Under the pieces are notes generated by a model that did not search any database, was not told where the DNA came from, and saw nothing but the letters and a program-made list of their open reading frames with translations. Positions 45,463-55,610 of a stretch of 64,000 nt of DNA are shown piece by piece. This stretch comes from JALYNX01 sp963724825 (lineage in GTDB: Bacteria > Actinomycetota > Acidimicrobiia > Spongiisociales > ZC4RG35). Every line of letters begins with the position of its first letter. Positions within the stretch are counted from its first letter, which is position 1. The DNA lies in the NCBI GenBank assembly GCA_963724825.1, contig CAVRWT010000021.1, positions 124,001 through 188,000 on the forward strand. The letters run 5' to 3'. The position numbers were made by a program, and so were the translations under genes.

Positions 45463-46281
45463 GTGGCCCAACTTGGCGAGAACCGCTGGGGCAAATCCGG
45501 CGTCCGGGTCTCCAAGATCCATCGTGGGGAGACCGGGGACGACTTCTCCGACCTGACCGTGCAGATCCTCCTCTCCAACGATGTGGTTACCACCCACACC
45601 GAGGGAGACAACGCCACGGTCCTGCCCACCGACACCATGAAGAACACCGTCTATGCCCTGGCCCAGGAGCATCTCACTCGGGACCTGGAAGCGTTTGCCG
45701 CTGTCCTTGGCGAGCGATTCATCGCCCGACCCGATGTGGACCGGGTGGAGATCACGATCGCCGAACGGCTCTGGACCCGGGTGACCGGAACCGGTTTCAC
45801 CGGTGGTGGCTCGGAGCGGAGGACCGCCCGGATGACACTCGGGGAAGGCGGGACCACGGTCTGGGCCGGTATCGAGGGCCTGGTCGTGCTCAAGACCAGG
45901 GGCTCGGCTTTTGCTGGGTTCCCTCACGACGAGTTCACGATCCTGCCCGAGGCGGACGATCGGCTGCTGGCGACCTCGGTCAGCGCCGAATGGCGTTACG
46001 ACCAGGTTCCCGCAGACACCACGGCAGCCTGGGGTGCCGCCCGGGGAGCCATCACCGGCGCCTTCTTCGATGTGGATTCCAAGTCGTTGCAGCACCAGGG
46101 ATGGCTGATGGCGGAGGCCGCTCTGGCCGCGGTCCCCGAGATCGCCGAGATCAGCTTCCGTCTCCCCAACCAGCATCATCTCCCCTTCGACCTCACCCGT
46201 TTCGGGATGACCGACAAGGGAATCGTGCTCCAACCGGTTTCCGAGCCCTACGGCGACATCGCCCTCACCGTCGAGCGGTAG
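45463..46281 (+). CDS. Urate oxidase
   Basis: A cofactor-free uricase of 272 residues that converts urate and O2 to 5-hydroxyisourate and H2O2. Visible are GKSGVRVSKIHRGE, LPTDTMKNTVYALAQEHLTR with the catalytic Lys/Thr region, KTRGSAFAGFPHDEFTILPE and SFRLPNQHHLPFDLTRFGM near the C-terminus. It contains the two T-fold halves. GTG 45463 is two bases after uraH. No catalase is in the window to deal with H2O2. Confidence 0.94.
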   Translation: MAQLGENRWGKSGVRVSKIHRGETGDDFSDLTVQILLSNDVVTTHTEGDNATVLPTDTMKNTVYALAQEHLTRDLEAFAAVLGERFIARPDVDRVEITIAERLWTRVTGTGFTGGGSERRTARMTLGEGGTTVWAGIEGLVVLKTRGSAFAGFPHDEFTILPEADDRLLATSVSAEWRYDQVPADTTAAWGAARGAITGAFFDVDSKSLQHQGWLMAEAALAAVPEIAEISFRLPNQHHLPFDLTRFGMTDKGIVLQPVSEPYGDIALTVER

Positions 46282-46287
46282 GCGCCG

Positions 46288-47535
46288 ATGGACCTCTCCC
46301 AGGATCTGGCCCTGATCCTGCTTTTGGTCGTCCTTTTCGTCATCTCGGTGTTCATCTCGGCGGCGGAGACCGCCTTCCTTCGCATTCCCGCGGTCCGGGT
46401 CCACACCCTTGCCGAGGAGGGGAGCCGATCGGCCAAGAAGCTCGCCCAGCTCACCGACCGCCTTCCCGAGGTGCTCAACGCCATCCTCCTGGCTGCCCTT
46501 CTCTCCCAGATCGGCGCGGCCACGGTGGCCGGGATCCTCGCCTCCCAGTGGTGGTCCGCCTTCGGGGTGACCATCGCCTCGGCGGTGCTCACCTTCCTCC
46601 TCTACATCTACGCCGAGGCCATTCCCAAGACCTATGCGGTGCGTCACCCCGACCGGGTCGCCCTCACCCTGGCTTATCCGCTGGCCGCGGTGGTGACGAT
46701 TCTCAAACCCTTCGTGACGGTGCTGGTCTGGATCGCCGACATCCAGATGCCGGGCAAGGGGATAGTCACTTCCCCGACCATCACCGAGAACGAGTTGCGG
46801 ATGCTGGCCTCGCGGGCCGCGATCGAAGGTGAGATCACCTCGGAGGACCTGGACCTGATCGAGCGGGCGTTCCGGATCGGGGATCGCCAGGTGGACGACA
46901 TCATGGTGCCCCGCCCCGACATCACCGCGGTCGACGGCGACTCGTCGGTCGCCTTTGCCCTCCAGGCCGCTCTCGAAGCCGGTCACCGTCGGGTGCCTAT
47001 CTTCGAGGGAAGCATCGACAACATCACCGGGGTGGTGAAACTGCACAACCTGATCCAGGTGCCCGAAGACCGACGTGAGGGTCTCCCGGTCTCGAGGTTG
47101 AGCGAGCCGGTGCTGGTGGTCCCCGAGTCGAAGCGGGTCCTCGGCTTGCTCACCGAGATGCAGGAAGCCGGGACCCATCTCGCGGTTGTGGTTGACGAAT
47201 ACGGGAGCACCGCCGGTCTGGTCACCATCGAGGACATCGCCGAGGAGGTAATGGGCTCGATCAGCGAGGGGCCGGACCAGGCCGATGTGGTTCATGTCGG
47301 CGAGGACGAATGGCTGATCGATGGCTCGTTACCCGTGGAGGACCTCTCCGAGATCATCGACGAAGACCTCGACGACACCGATTGGAACACCGCGGCAGGG
47401 CTGGTGTTGAGCTTGTTGGGCCGTCTCCCTCAAGTAGGGGACGAGGTGACCTTTGGCCACCACCTGCTTCGGGTGGTGAGTGTTCGCGGGAGACGGATCA
47501 CCCGGATTGAGGTTCGTCGCACGAAGAAGGCCTGA
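46288..47535 (+). CDS. CNNM/CorC-family transporter with CBS domains
   Basis: Residues 1-180 form the DUF21 membrane domain (ISAAETAFLRIPAVRVHTLA, IYAEAIPKTYAVRHPDRVAL); then two CBS motifs (DIMVPRPDITAVDGD, AVVVDEYGSTAGLVTIEDIA) and a CorC_HlyC C-terminal domain (DGSLPVEDLSEIIDE, QVGDEVTFGHHLLRVVSVRG). Members of this family are Mg2+/Co2+ exporters or Na+-coupled transporters, long misnamed hemolysins. It starts seven bases after the uricase, in the same direction, and converges with the next gene. Confidence 0.88.
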   Translation: MDLSQDLALILLLVVLFVISVFISAAETAFLRIPAVRVHTLAEEGSRSAKKLAQLTDRLPEVLNAILLAALLSQIGAATVAGILASQWWSAFGVTIASAVLTFLLYIYAEAIPKTYAVRHPDRVALTLAYPLAAVVTILKPFVTVLVWIADIQMPGKGIVTSPTITENELRMLASRAAIEGEITSEDLDLIERAFRIGDRQVDDIMVPRPDITAVDGDSSVAFALQAALEAGHRRVPIFEGSIDNITGVVKLHNLIQVPEDRREGLPVSRLSEPVLVVPESKRVLGLLTEMQEAGTHLAVVVDEYGSTAGLVTIEDIAEEVMGSISEGPDQADVVHVGEDEWLIDGSLPVEDLSEIIDEDLDDTDWNTAAGLVLSLLGRLPQVGDEVTFGHHLLRVVSVRGRRITRIEVRRTKKA

Positions 47536-47538
47536 CCG

Positions 47539-48858
47539 TCAGCTGCGGCCTTCGAGGATCTTGAGGAACGACCTGGATCTCAACTCGTCGACGGTGAGCC
47601 CGGAGCGGGCGATCGCCTCGTCTTCGGTGACGGCTCCACAATTGATGGCGCGGAGGAAGAAGTTGAGCAGGCCCTGCCCGGTGGCGGCGTCGTCAAACAC
47701 CTCACCGACCAGCGTGGCTTTGGCCGCCGACTCGACGAAGTTGGAGAGACGATCGCCAGCCTGGTCGAGACCCTCCAGGAAGAAGGCGTAGACCGCGGCG
47801 TAACGGGTGGGAAGTTGGGCGGGATGCAGGTCCCATCCCTGGTAGTAGGCGTGGGACAGGGAGTGGCGGATGTGGTCGTAGTGGAGTCGCATCGCCTCGT
47901 GGACGGTCGCCTCGTTCTCCTGCTTTTCGAGGTCGGTGAGGGTGTCGCCGCGGTGGATCGGCACCGGCATCACGTTCGTCGCCCCATCAGATAGCCAAAC
48001 CCCGGTGCCGGCCAGGCTCACCTGAAGCACATGACGGGCGAAGTCACACGCCGGGTGAGTCATCGTCTGATAGGCGGCGGTGATGTTCATCGAGGCGGTG
48101 TAGTCGTAGGTCCCGAAGTGGACGCCCCGCACCCGACCGGCGCCGGCATCGACGAACTTGCGCACTCCGGCGGTGCCGTCCCGGTCGATCACCATCTGCG
48201 GGGTCTCCATCATCAGCTCGATCGGGATCTCGGCGAGACCAAGCCCCTGCTCGAGTTGGGTCAGGGCCTCGGTGAGGACGGTCACCTGCTCGACGTCCTG
48301 GATCTTGGGCAGGGTGACCGCAAACCCTTCGGGCAGGCGGCCCGCGGTCTCGGCCAGGGTGGTCACGAATAGGTCGAGGGTGCGCAGTGCTCGTCGCTGG
48401 AGTTCACCGGAAAGCGACTTGATTCGGATCCCGATGAACGGCGGGAGCGAGTTGTTGGCGATCCCGAATGCGACCTCCTGGGCGGAGCTACGGGCATGGC
48501 CGTCCTCCTCCTCGTCGGGTCGGTGCCCGTAGCCGTCCTCGAAGTCGAGTCGAAAGTCTTCCACCGCCTCCCGGGCCAGCTTCTCACCGACCTTGGTGTG
48601 CACTTTCTCGCTGAGCGAGGGATGAATCCCCAAGACCTGGACCAGATGATCGGGGTCGGGCAGCCATCGGTCCAGCGCACTGCTTGCCAACTCTCCGAGC
48701 CGTCCCGGGGTGGTCGATGCGAAGAGATGTGCGCCGCCGTAGACGGTGTGGACGGGCTGGCGGTCGGGCCGCTCACCGGGAAAGTCGGCCTTGACCTGGG
48801 TGGAAACCAGGTTCAGCCGCTCGGTCCACTGTTCCATGGAATCTTGATGCAATGTCAT
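47539..48858 (-). CDS. DUF6986 aldolase/malate-synthase-like protein
   Basis: A 439-residue protein with the HpcH/CitE-like barrel pattern: FRLDFEDGYGHRPDEEEDGH (acid residues for Mg2+), IGIRIKSLSGELQRRALRTL, VTLPKIQDVEQVTVLTEALT, PIELMMETPQMVIDRDG and GVHFGTYDYTASMNITAAYQ. It belongs to a family often found beside allantoin genes in actinobacteria and possibly acting on glyoxylate derived from purines; that link is inferred. It stands on the opposite strand within the purine island. Confidence 0.75.
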   Translation of the reverse strand: MTLHQDSMEQWTERLNLVSTQVKADFPGERPDRQPVHTVYGGAHLFASTTPGRLGELASSALDRWLPDPDHLVQVLGIHPSLSEKVHTKVGEKLAREAVEDFRLDFEDGYGHRPDEEEDGHARSSAQEVAFGIANNSLPPFIGIRIKSLSGELQRRALRTLDLFVTTLAETAGRLPEGFAVTLPKIQDVEQVTVLTEALTQLEQGLGLAEIPIELMMETPQMVIDRDGTAGVRKFVDAGAGRVRGVHFGTYDYTASMNITAAYQTMTHPACDFARHVLQVSLAGTGVWLSDGATNVMPVPIHRGDTLTDLEKQENEATVHEAMRLHYDHIRHSLSHAYYQGWDLHPAQLPTRYAAVYAFFLEGLDQAGDRLSNFVESAAKATLVGEVFDDAATGQGLLNFFLRAINCGAVTEDEAIARSGLTVDELRSRSFLKILEGRS

Positions 48859-48896
48859 GGTGAGTCGACTCTATGGCCACCGGTAGCGTGGCGGTG

Positions 48897-50257
48897 ATGG
48901 GAACCCTGCTCGTTCGCCACGCACGGATCCTGGTCACCATGGACGGGACCGAGATCGAGGATGGCGGACTGTTCGCCCGTGATGGCTGGATCGAGGCAGT
49001 CGGTCCCACCTCTGATCTGCCGGACACCGCCGACGAGGTCGTCGACCTCACCGGACATGTCGTGCTCCCCGGTCTGGTCAACACCCATCATCATCTCTAT
49101 CAGACCCTGACCCGGGTGGTGCCGGGCGCCCAGGACGCCGGGCTCTTCCAGTGGCTGCGGACCCTGTATCCGATCTGGGCTCGGATGACTCCAGATCACG
49201 TTCGGGTCTCCACCACGATCGGCCTCGCCGAGCTGGCTCTGAGCGGGTGCACCACCGCCTTCGACCATCAATATCTCTGGCCCAACGGGTCGAAGGTCGA
49301 TGACCAGATCGAAGGAGCCGAGCCGGTCGGGCTCCGATTTCACGTCTCCCGGGGCTCGATGAGTCTTGGAGAGTCCGACGGCGGTCTTCCGCCGGACTCG
49401 GTCGTCGAGAAGCCCCAGGCCATCCTCGACGACTGCTCAGCGGGTGGTCGGCTCCTTTCATCAGCCGGAGCGAGGAGCGATGACCCGGGTGGTGCTCGCT
49501 CCGTGCTCACCGTTCTCGGTCACCACCGATTTGATGAAGGAGACCGCAGACCTGGCCCGTGACCTCGAAGGTCACCATGCACACCCATCTCGCCGAGACC
49601 GCCGACGAGGAAGAGTTCTGCGTCACCCGCTTCGACCGCCGCCCGGTCGAGCACATGGAGGACCTGGGATGGGCCGGGCCCGACGTTTGGTACGCCCACG
49701 CCGTCCATGTCGCCCCCGACGAGATCGTCCGGATGGGCGAGGACGGAACCGGGGTGGCCCACTGTCCTACCTCGAACATGAGGCTGGCCTCCGGGTTGGC
49801 ACCGGTCGCCGGGTATCTCGATGCTGGGGTCCGGGTCGGGCTCGGGGTCGACGGATCGGCCTCCAACGACTCGTCCAACATGCTGGCCGAGGTCCGTCAG
49901 ACCCTGTTGTTGAACCGTCTTGCCGTCGCTCCCGGTGTTGGCGTGGGTCCGCAGATGACGGCCCGGGACGCCCTGATGCTGGCGACGGTGGGTGGCGCCT
50001 CGGTACTGGGCCGGGACGACATCGGCCGTTTGGCCCCGGGGATGGCTGCAGATTTCATCGCCATCGACCTGGAACGGCTCGAATTCGCCGGTGCCGGGCA
50101 TGATCCGGTGGCGGCGGTGGTGATGTGTGCCCCGACCCGAGTCGACCACTCCTGGGTCGGTGGGCGTCGGGTAGTCGAGGACGGGCAACTCGTCGGGGTC
50201 GAGGTCGGAGCCCTGGTCGAGGAGCACAACCGTCTTTCCCGCACCCTGCTCGGGTAA
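48897..50257 (+). CDS. 8-oxoguanine/guanine-type deaminase, two frameshifts
   Basis: An amidohydrolase of 452 residues: LLVRHARILVTMDG, LPGLVNTHHHLYQTLTRVVP (HxH ligands), WLRTLYPIWARMTPDHV, LSGCTTAFDHQYLWPNG, then past one extra base (49437) MTRVVLAPCSPFSVTTDLMK and past another (49567) VTMHTHLAETADEEEFC, CPTSNMRLASG and GVDGSASNDSSNML. This wording is typical of 8-oxoguanine deaminases, which also resemble guanine deaminases and triazine hydrolases. In this cluster it would feed xanthine or urate. ATG 48897 gives the usual N-terminus. Confidence 0.82.
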
Positions 50258-50269
50258 TTTCCTGGGTTG

Positions 50270-51064
50270 ATGGAGGTTCAGCACCCGACGACAGTCGATG
50301 AGGCGGTCGCTGCCATGTCGGAGGGCGCATTGGCCCTGGCCGGGGGCACCGATCTCATGGTCGAGGTCAACTTCGGGCATTCCCGCCCCGAAAACGTCGT
50401 TGCCCTGCGCCGGATCGAGGAACTGGCCGAATGGGAGCCGAACCGGATCGGTTCCGGGGTCACCTGGAGCCGTCTCGAGCGGGGGGCTCCTACTGCCCTG
50501 GCCCAGGCGGCGAGAACCGTCGGCTCACCACAGATCAGGAATGCCGGGACGCTTGGAGGCAATGTCGCCACCGCCAGCCCGGCCGGGGACGGCCTTCCCT
50601 TCCTCGCCGCGGTCGACGCCTCGATCGAGTTGAAATCGCCTGCCGGCGCCCGATCCCTTCCCTGGCATGAGTTCTTCGTCGGGGTGAAGCGGACGGCACG
50701 TCTCGCCGGCGAGCTGGTCACCGCAGTCCGCCTCCCGGAGGAGATGCCGGAGCGCCAATCGTTCGGGAAGATCGGGGTCCGCAATGCGATGGTGATCGCA
50801 ACGGTGTGCTGCGTCGTCACCCGGTCGTCGACTGGTGCGACCACGGTGGCACTGGGCTCGGTGGCACCGACCCCGATGCGGGCCAAAGGGGCCGAGGAGA
50901 TGATTTCCTCGATCGCCAAGCCCACCGAGGCGGATCTTGTGGAGTTCGGCCGTCTGGTCTCCGAAGAGGTGCGGCCGATCACCGATCACCGCTCCACCGA
51001 GGAGTATCGCCGCCATGCCGCCGGAGTCCTGGCCCGACGTCTCCTCGAACGGTGTCTGCGGTGA
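50270..51064 (+). CDS. Xanthine dehydrogenase FAD-binding subunit
   Basis: The 264-residue protein has the FAD-binding motifs ALAGGTDLMVEVNFG and GSPQIRNAGTLGGNVATASP and a CO-dehydrogenase flavoprotein C-terminal domain (VALGSVAPTPMRAKGAEEMI). It carries electrons from the iron-sulfur subunit to NAD+. It overlaps the next subunit by four bases (GTGA). ATG 50270 is chosen over the adjacent TTG 50267. Confidence 0.92.
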   Translation: MEVQHPTTVDEAVAAMSEGALALAGGTDLMVEVNFGHSRPENVVALRRIEELAEWEPNRIGSGVTWSRLERGAPTALAQAARTVGSPQIRNAGTLGGNVATASPAGDGLPFLAAVDASIELKSPAGARSLPWHEFFVGVKRTARLAGELVTAVRLPEEMPERQSFGKIGVRNAMVIATVCCVVTRSSTGATTVALGSVAPTPMRAKGAEEMISSIAKPTEADLVEFGRLVSEEVRPITDHRSTEEYRRHAAGVLARRLLERCLR

Positions 51065-51523
51065 TCGTCGAGTTCACCCTCAACGGCAGCCCGGCCACGG
51101 CCCGGGTGATGAGCCCGGGAAGTGCCCTCGACGTGCTCCGGGACGAGTTGGGGGTTTTCGGTCCCAAGAGCGGTTGTGAGCAGGGTGAGTGCGGGTCGTG
51201 CTCGGTGCTGCTCGACGGGGTGGTGGTCTGCTCCTGCCTGCTGATGGCAGGCGACCTTCAGGGCTCGGTCGTGGTCACCGTCGAAGGGAGTCGCCGGCGA
51301 GGAGATGCATCCGGTGCAGGCCGCGATGCATGAGGCCGGGGCGGTGCAATGCGGTTTCTGCACCCCGGGGATCGTGGTGGCCGCGGTCGACCTGTTCGAG
51401 CGCAACCCCCATCCGACGGGGGAGGAGATCAAGGAAGCACTGGCGGGGAACATCTGTCGCTGCACCGGTTACGGGGCCATCGTGCGCGCCCTCGAAGGGC
51501 TCTCGGGGGCGGCTGCCCGATGA
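51061..51523 (+). CDS. Xanthine dehydrogenase [2Fe-2S] subunit, one frameshift
   Basis: The plant-ferredoxin-like cluster site is CEQGECGSCSVLLDG with a later Cys (VVCSC), and the second cluster, after one extra base at 51289, is CGFCTPGIVVAAVDLFERNP and ICRCTGYGAIVRAL. Together they give 153 residues, normal for the small subunit that passes electrons from the molybdenum centre to FAD. It overlaps both neighbours. Confidence 0.92.
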
Positions 51524-53738
51524 CGACCCGCACCGATCGTCGTGCGATCCAGGTGGAGGGCACCATCGGTGCAGTCCCCGCTCCGTCCCGACGGGATCGC
51601 CAAGCTGAAAGGGGAGTTCGAGTACGCACAGGATCTCGAATCGGAGGGCATGCTCTGGGGGGCGACGGTGCGCAGCCCGCACGCCAGCGCTCTCATCGAG
51701 TCGATCGACATCGCCCCGGCGCTGGCTATCGGCGGGGTGCATGCGGTGCTCACCGCCTCTGACGTGCCGGGCCGGCCCACCTTCGGTCTGGAGCATCCCG
51801 ATCAGCCGGTGCTCGCCGGCGACACCGTCAGATTCTGGGGGGAGCCGGTGGCGATCGTGGCCGCCGAGGACCCCGACACCGCGCGGATGGCGGCAGCCGC
51901 GGTCGACGTCACCTATCAGGAGCAGGTGCCGCTGGTCGATCCCGCCGAGGCCGATCTCCGGGACGAGGTGTTCCGCCGGATGCGGGTCCGTCGCGGTGAT
52001 CAGGAGGTGACCGGCCCGGTGGTGGTCGAGGGCTACTACGAGGTCGGGATGCAGGATCAGGCGCCCTGGGGCCGGAAGCCGGGCTCGCCATCCCCGACGG
52101 CCAGGGCGGGGTCGACCTCTACGCCACCAGCCAGTATGTCCACGTCGACCATGAGCAGATCGTGGCCAGTCTTGGCCTGCCCCCCGAAGCCATCCGGTCG
52201 CATCCCACCGGGATCGGTGGGGCTTTCGGAGCCCGGGAGGACGTCAATCTCCACATCCATCTCTGCATGCTCGCCCTCCACACCAATCGCCCGGTGAAGA
52301 TGGTCTATCGGCGCTCGGAGTCGTTCGCCGGTCACGTCCATCGTCATCCGGCGCACATGTGGTTCCGGCACACGTCGGACGAGGAGGGCCGACTGCTTCG
52401 GGTCGAGGCCAGGATCCTCATCGACGGTGGCGCCTATGCCTCGACCACGGCGGCAGTCCTCGCCAACGCTTGCTATTTCGCGGTCGGTCCCTACCGATGT
52501 GACTCGGTGTCGGTGGACGGGGTAGGGGCCCGCACCAACAACCCGCCCTGTGGGGCGATGCGGGGATTCGGGGCGGTGCAGTCCTGTTTCGCCTACGAGG
52601 CGCAGATGGATCGTCTCGCCGAGGCCCTGGACATGGACCCGCTCGAACTGAGGCGGCGCAACGTCCTCGCCACCGGTGACAGATGTCGACCACCGGTCAG
52701 CGGATCACCACACCGCTCCCCACCGCCGAGGTGATCGAGACCTTGCGGGCGATGCCGCTTCCCGATGTCGAGGAGACTGCCCTGCCCGGTGGCAGCGGCC
52801 TCACCTCCGAGCCCAAGGACGTGGTGCGCGGCGTCGGGTATGCGCTCGGGATCAAGAACCTGGGGTTTTCAGAGGGATTCGACGATTACGCCCAGGCCCG
52901 GGTCCTCCTCACTCGTGAGGGGGCAATCGTGGAGACCGCCGCCATCGAGGTCGGGCAGGGTCTGGTGACGGTGCTCGCCCAGATCGCCCGCGCCGCCCTC
53001 GGGGTTACGAAAGCGGAGGTTCGCAATGTCGACACCTCGAGGATCGACTCTGCGGGGTCGACCTCCGCCTCCCGCCAGACCCAGGTCTCCGGGGGGGCCA
53101 CGCTGGAGGCGGCGAGCCGGCTTCGGGAGCGGATCCTGGAAGCCCATCGTGGTGACGACCTCAACGACGACGGTGTATGGCGCTCCGGGGAGCTGGTGGT
53201 GCCCATGGTCCAATTGACAGAGGAGGTTTGGGAGGAGACGGTCACCTTCCGGCACCCGGCCACCGAGGCTCCCGATGCCGATGGCCAGGGCCATGTCCAC
53301 GCCGACTTCGCGGTCGCCGGTCATCGGGCAGTGGTCGACGTCGACCCCGAGTTGGGGATGATCAAGGTGGTGCGGGTCGACACCGTCCAGGATGTGGGCA
53401 AGGCCTTGAATCCAGGCTCGATCCGGGGTCAGATCGAAGGAGGGATCATGCAGGGTGTCGGCCTGGCGATCATGGAGGAATTGGTGATGCAAGACGGTGT
53501 GATCCGCAATCCGAACTTCACCGACTACCTGCTGCCGACGATCCTGGATGCTCCCGATGTCGAGGCGGTCCTGATCGAGGAGGACGGCTCGTGGGGCCCG
53601 TTCGGGGCGAAAGGAGTAGGTGAGCCACCCACCATCTCCTCGACCGCGGCGGTGGCGGCTGCGATCCGCATGGCGACCGGACGTAGGCTGAACCGGGTCC
53701 CGATTCGGCCCCAAGACATCTCGCTAGGAGAAGACTGA
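51520..53738 (+). CDS. Xanthine dehydrogenase molybdopterin subunit, frameshifted
   Basis: The catalytic subunit oxidises hypoxanthine and xanthine to urate. Pieces: SPLRPDGIAKLKGEFEYAQD after an extra base at 51574; LGPEAGLAIPDGQGGVDLYA after an apparent missing base near 52065; IGGAFGAREDVNLHIHLCML, NNPPCGAMRGFGAVQSCFAY; after another apparent missing base near 52682, VGQGLVTVLAQIARAA and FGAKGVGEPPTISSTAAVAA with the active-site Glu. Repaired length is about 739 residues. It overlaps the adenine deaminase start by one base. Confidence 0.9.
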
Positions 53739-54739
53739 TGGACCTGCGTCGATTGATCAACGAGCTGCCCAAGACCGAGCTCCATGTCCACATCGAAGGG
53801 ACCCTGGAGCCGGAGTTGCTGCTGTCGACGGCGGTCCGCAACGGTGTGGAGCTCCCCTTCGAAGACGTCGACGCCGCTCATGCTGCCTACCAGTTCGGCG
53901 ATCTCCAGTCGTTCCTCGACATCCTCTACCAGGGGGCGGCGGTCCTGCAGACACCCAGGGATTTCTACGAACTGATGTCTGCCTATTTGCGCCGGGCGGC
54001 CGCGGATGGTGTGCGCCACGCCGAGATCTTCTTCGATCCTCAGACCCACACCGAGCGGGGAGTCGGCTTCCCGGTGTTCATGGAAGGCTTCCGCTCGGCG
54101 ATTGCTGACGCGCGATCCGTGATCACGGCCGATCTGATCCTGTGTTTCCTGCGTCATCTCAGCGGGGAGGAGGCGGTGGCCACGCTTCGGGAGGCCGAGC
54201 CGCATCTCGAAGGTGTGGTGGCGGTTGGGCTCGACTCCACCGAGATCGGGAGACCGGCGGAGCTGTTCGAGGAAGCCTTCGATAGGGCCAGGGGACTCGG
54301 GTTGCGGACGGTGGCCCATGCCGGCGAGGAAGGCCCTCCAGAGAACATCACCGCGGCTCTCGACGTGCTCGGTGCGGAGCGGATCGACCACGGGGTGCGT
54401 TCCTTGGAGGACCCTGACGTGGTGCGCCGGCTTGCCGTCGAAGGGGTCCCGCTCACGATGTGCCCGATCTCGAATGTGGCTTTGAAGGTGGTGGACCGGA
54501 TCGAGGACCATCCGCTGCCTCACCTGATCGAGGCGGGGGTGAAGGTCACGGTGAACTCGGACGACCCGGCCTACTTCGGGGGATACGTCGGTGACAACTA
54601 CCAGGCCCTGGCGGACGGGCTCGGTTTCGGGCCCGCGGATTTGGTGGCGCTGGCGAGGAACTCGATCGAGGCCTCATTCCTGGATGCGGGACGCAAGGGC
54701 GAGTTGCTGGCCGAGTTGGAAGCGGTGGCGACGGAGTAG
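53738..54739 (+). CDS. Adenine deaminase (adenosine-deaminase superfamily)
   Basis: A 333-residue zinc amidohydrolase: KTELHVHIEGTLEPELLLST, FFDPQTHTERGVGFPV, LCFLRHLSGEEAV, HAGEEGPPEN, RIDHGVRSLEDPDVVRRL, PLTMCPISNVAL and VTVNSDDPAYFGGY. The EGTLEPE and DDPAYFGGY wording matches the group proven to act on adenine rather than adenosine. It gives hypoxanthine, substrate of the dehydrogenase encoded immediately upstream. Substrate is inferred from motifs and context. Confidence 0.88.
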   Translation: MDLRRLINELPKTELHVHIEGTLEPELLLSTAVRNGVELPFEDVDAAHAAYQFGDLQSFLDILYQGAAVLQTPRDFYELMSAYLRRAAADGVRHAEIFFDPQTHTERGVGFPVFMEGFRSAIADARSVITADLILCFLRHLSGEEAVATLREAEPHLEGVVAVGLDSTEIGRPAELFEEAFDRARGLGLRTVAHAGEEGPPENITAALDVLGAERIDHGVRSLEDPDVVRRLAVEGVPLTMCPISNVALKVVDRIEDHPLPHLIEAGVKVTVNSDDPAYFGGYVGDNYQALADGLGFGPADLVALARNSIEASFLDAGRKGELLAELEAVATE

Positions 54740-54811
54740 CCCCCTCCGGCCCAGCAGCAATTGGGACTCAGAGGTCCGGATATGACCCTTTCCAACCCAA
54801 TTACGGAGTCG

Positions 54812-55610
54812 CTACCGCGGCAACAACGCCAGCTGGCGGGACTGAGCCACCAGACGCCCCGACTCGTCCCAGACTTCACCGTCCTCTTCGAGGAAGCCAC
54901 CGGTCACGAACCGGGTGGTGAACTGGCAGCGAAGCCAGCCTGTCACATCGAACGATCGGATGTGGGTCGTCATCTCCATCGTCGGGGTCCACGCCAACGG
55001 CAGCTCCGTGTTGAAGATGGCCGGAGGGAAAGCGTCCATCACCAGTAGCAATGCAAAAGGGGTGATCGGCTCGCCATCGAGCAGACGGAACCAGCCTCGC
55101 ATCAGCGGCTTGCCCGAAGGCCTGCCCAGCAGGGTCACCGCGTCATCGGGGTGGATCCGCTCTTCGACTTTGTCCATCAGTGGCGGAGGAAGCGGCCCGT
55201 CGACTGCGGGCACCGCCCGGATGCACTCGTCCGGGGGTGGAACCTCGGGAACCTCGGCGTTGACGAGAAGAGCCTCGCCCGGAGTCCCGGTCGGGCTCGG
55301 CGAAGGTGCCGATCAACGCCAGACCGACACCGGTTTCGGTTCCCAGGTCGCCACGGACCGTGGAGAAGGTCCGGCCGTTCTTCACGACCTCGGTCCCAAT
55401 CGACACCGGGCCTGCCTTGCCGGGACGGGTGAAATGGGCGGTGACGCTCACCGGAAGCCGTCCATCGGCCGCTCCCGACATCGCTCGAGCCGCGATCGCC
55501 ATCATGTAACCGCCGTTGGCGTTGTCGAAGATGTCCCAGCCGGGCTGGATCTCACCGCTCCAGGTGGTCTCGTCCACCCTTTGCACCGCGGTCGCGGATT
55601 CAAAGATCAC
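54812..55610 (-). CDS. Acyl-CoA thioesterase-like double hotdog protein, one frameshift
   Basis: The N-terminal hotdog (WDIFDNANGGYMMAIAARAM, PVSVTAHFTRPGKAGPVSIG, GRTFSTVRGDLG) continues after one extra base at 55290 as GTPGEALLVNAEVPEVPPPD and the second hotdog (TPTMEMTTHIRSFDVTGWLR, SGRLVAQSRQLALLP). At 265 residues it fits the actinobacterial thioesterase-like family. The substrate is unknown. Its start overlaps the end of purM, implying cotranscription despite no obvious link. Confidence 0.75.

Noticed and set aside
46288..47535. Hemolysin
   Set aside because: The DUF21-CBS-CorC architecture belongs to ion transporters; the old hemolysin label is misleading.
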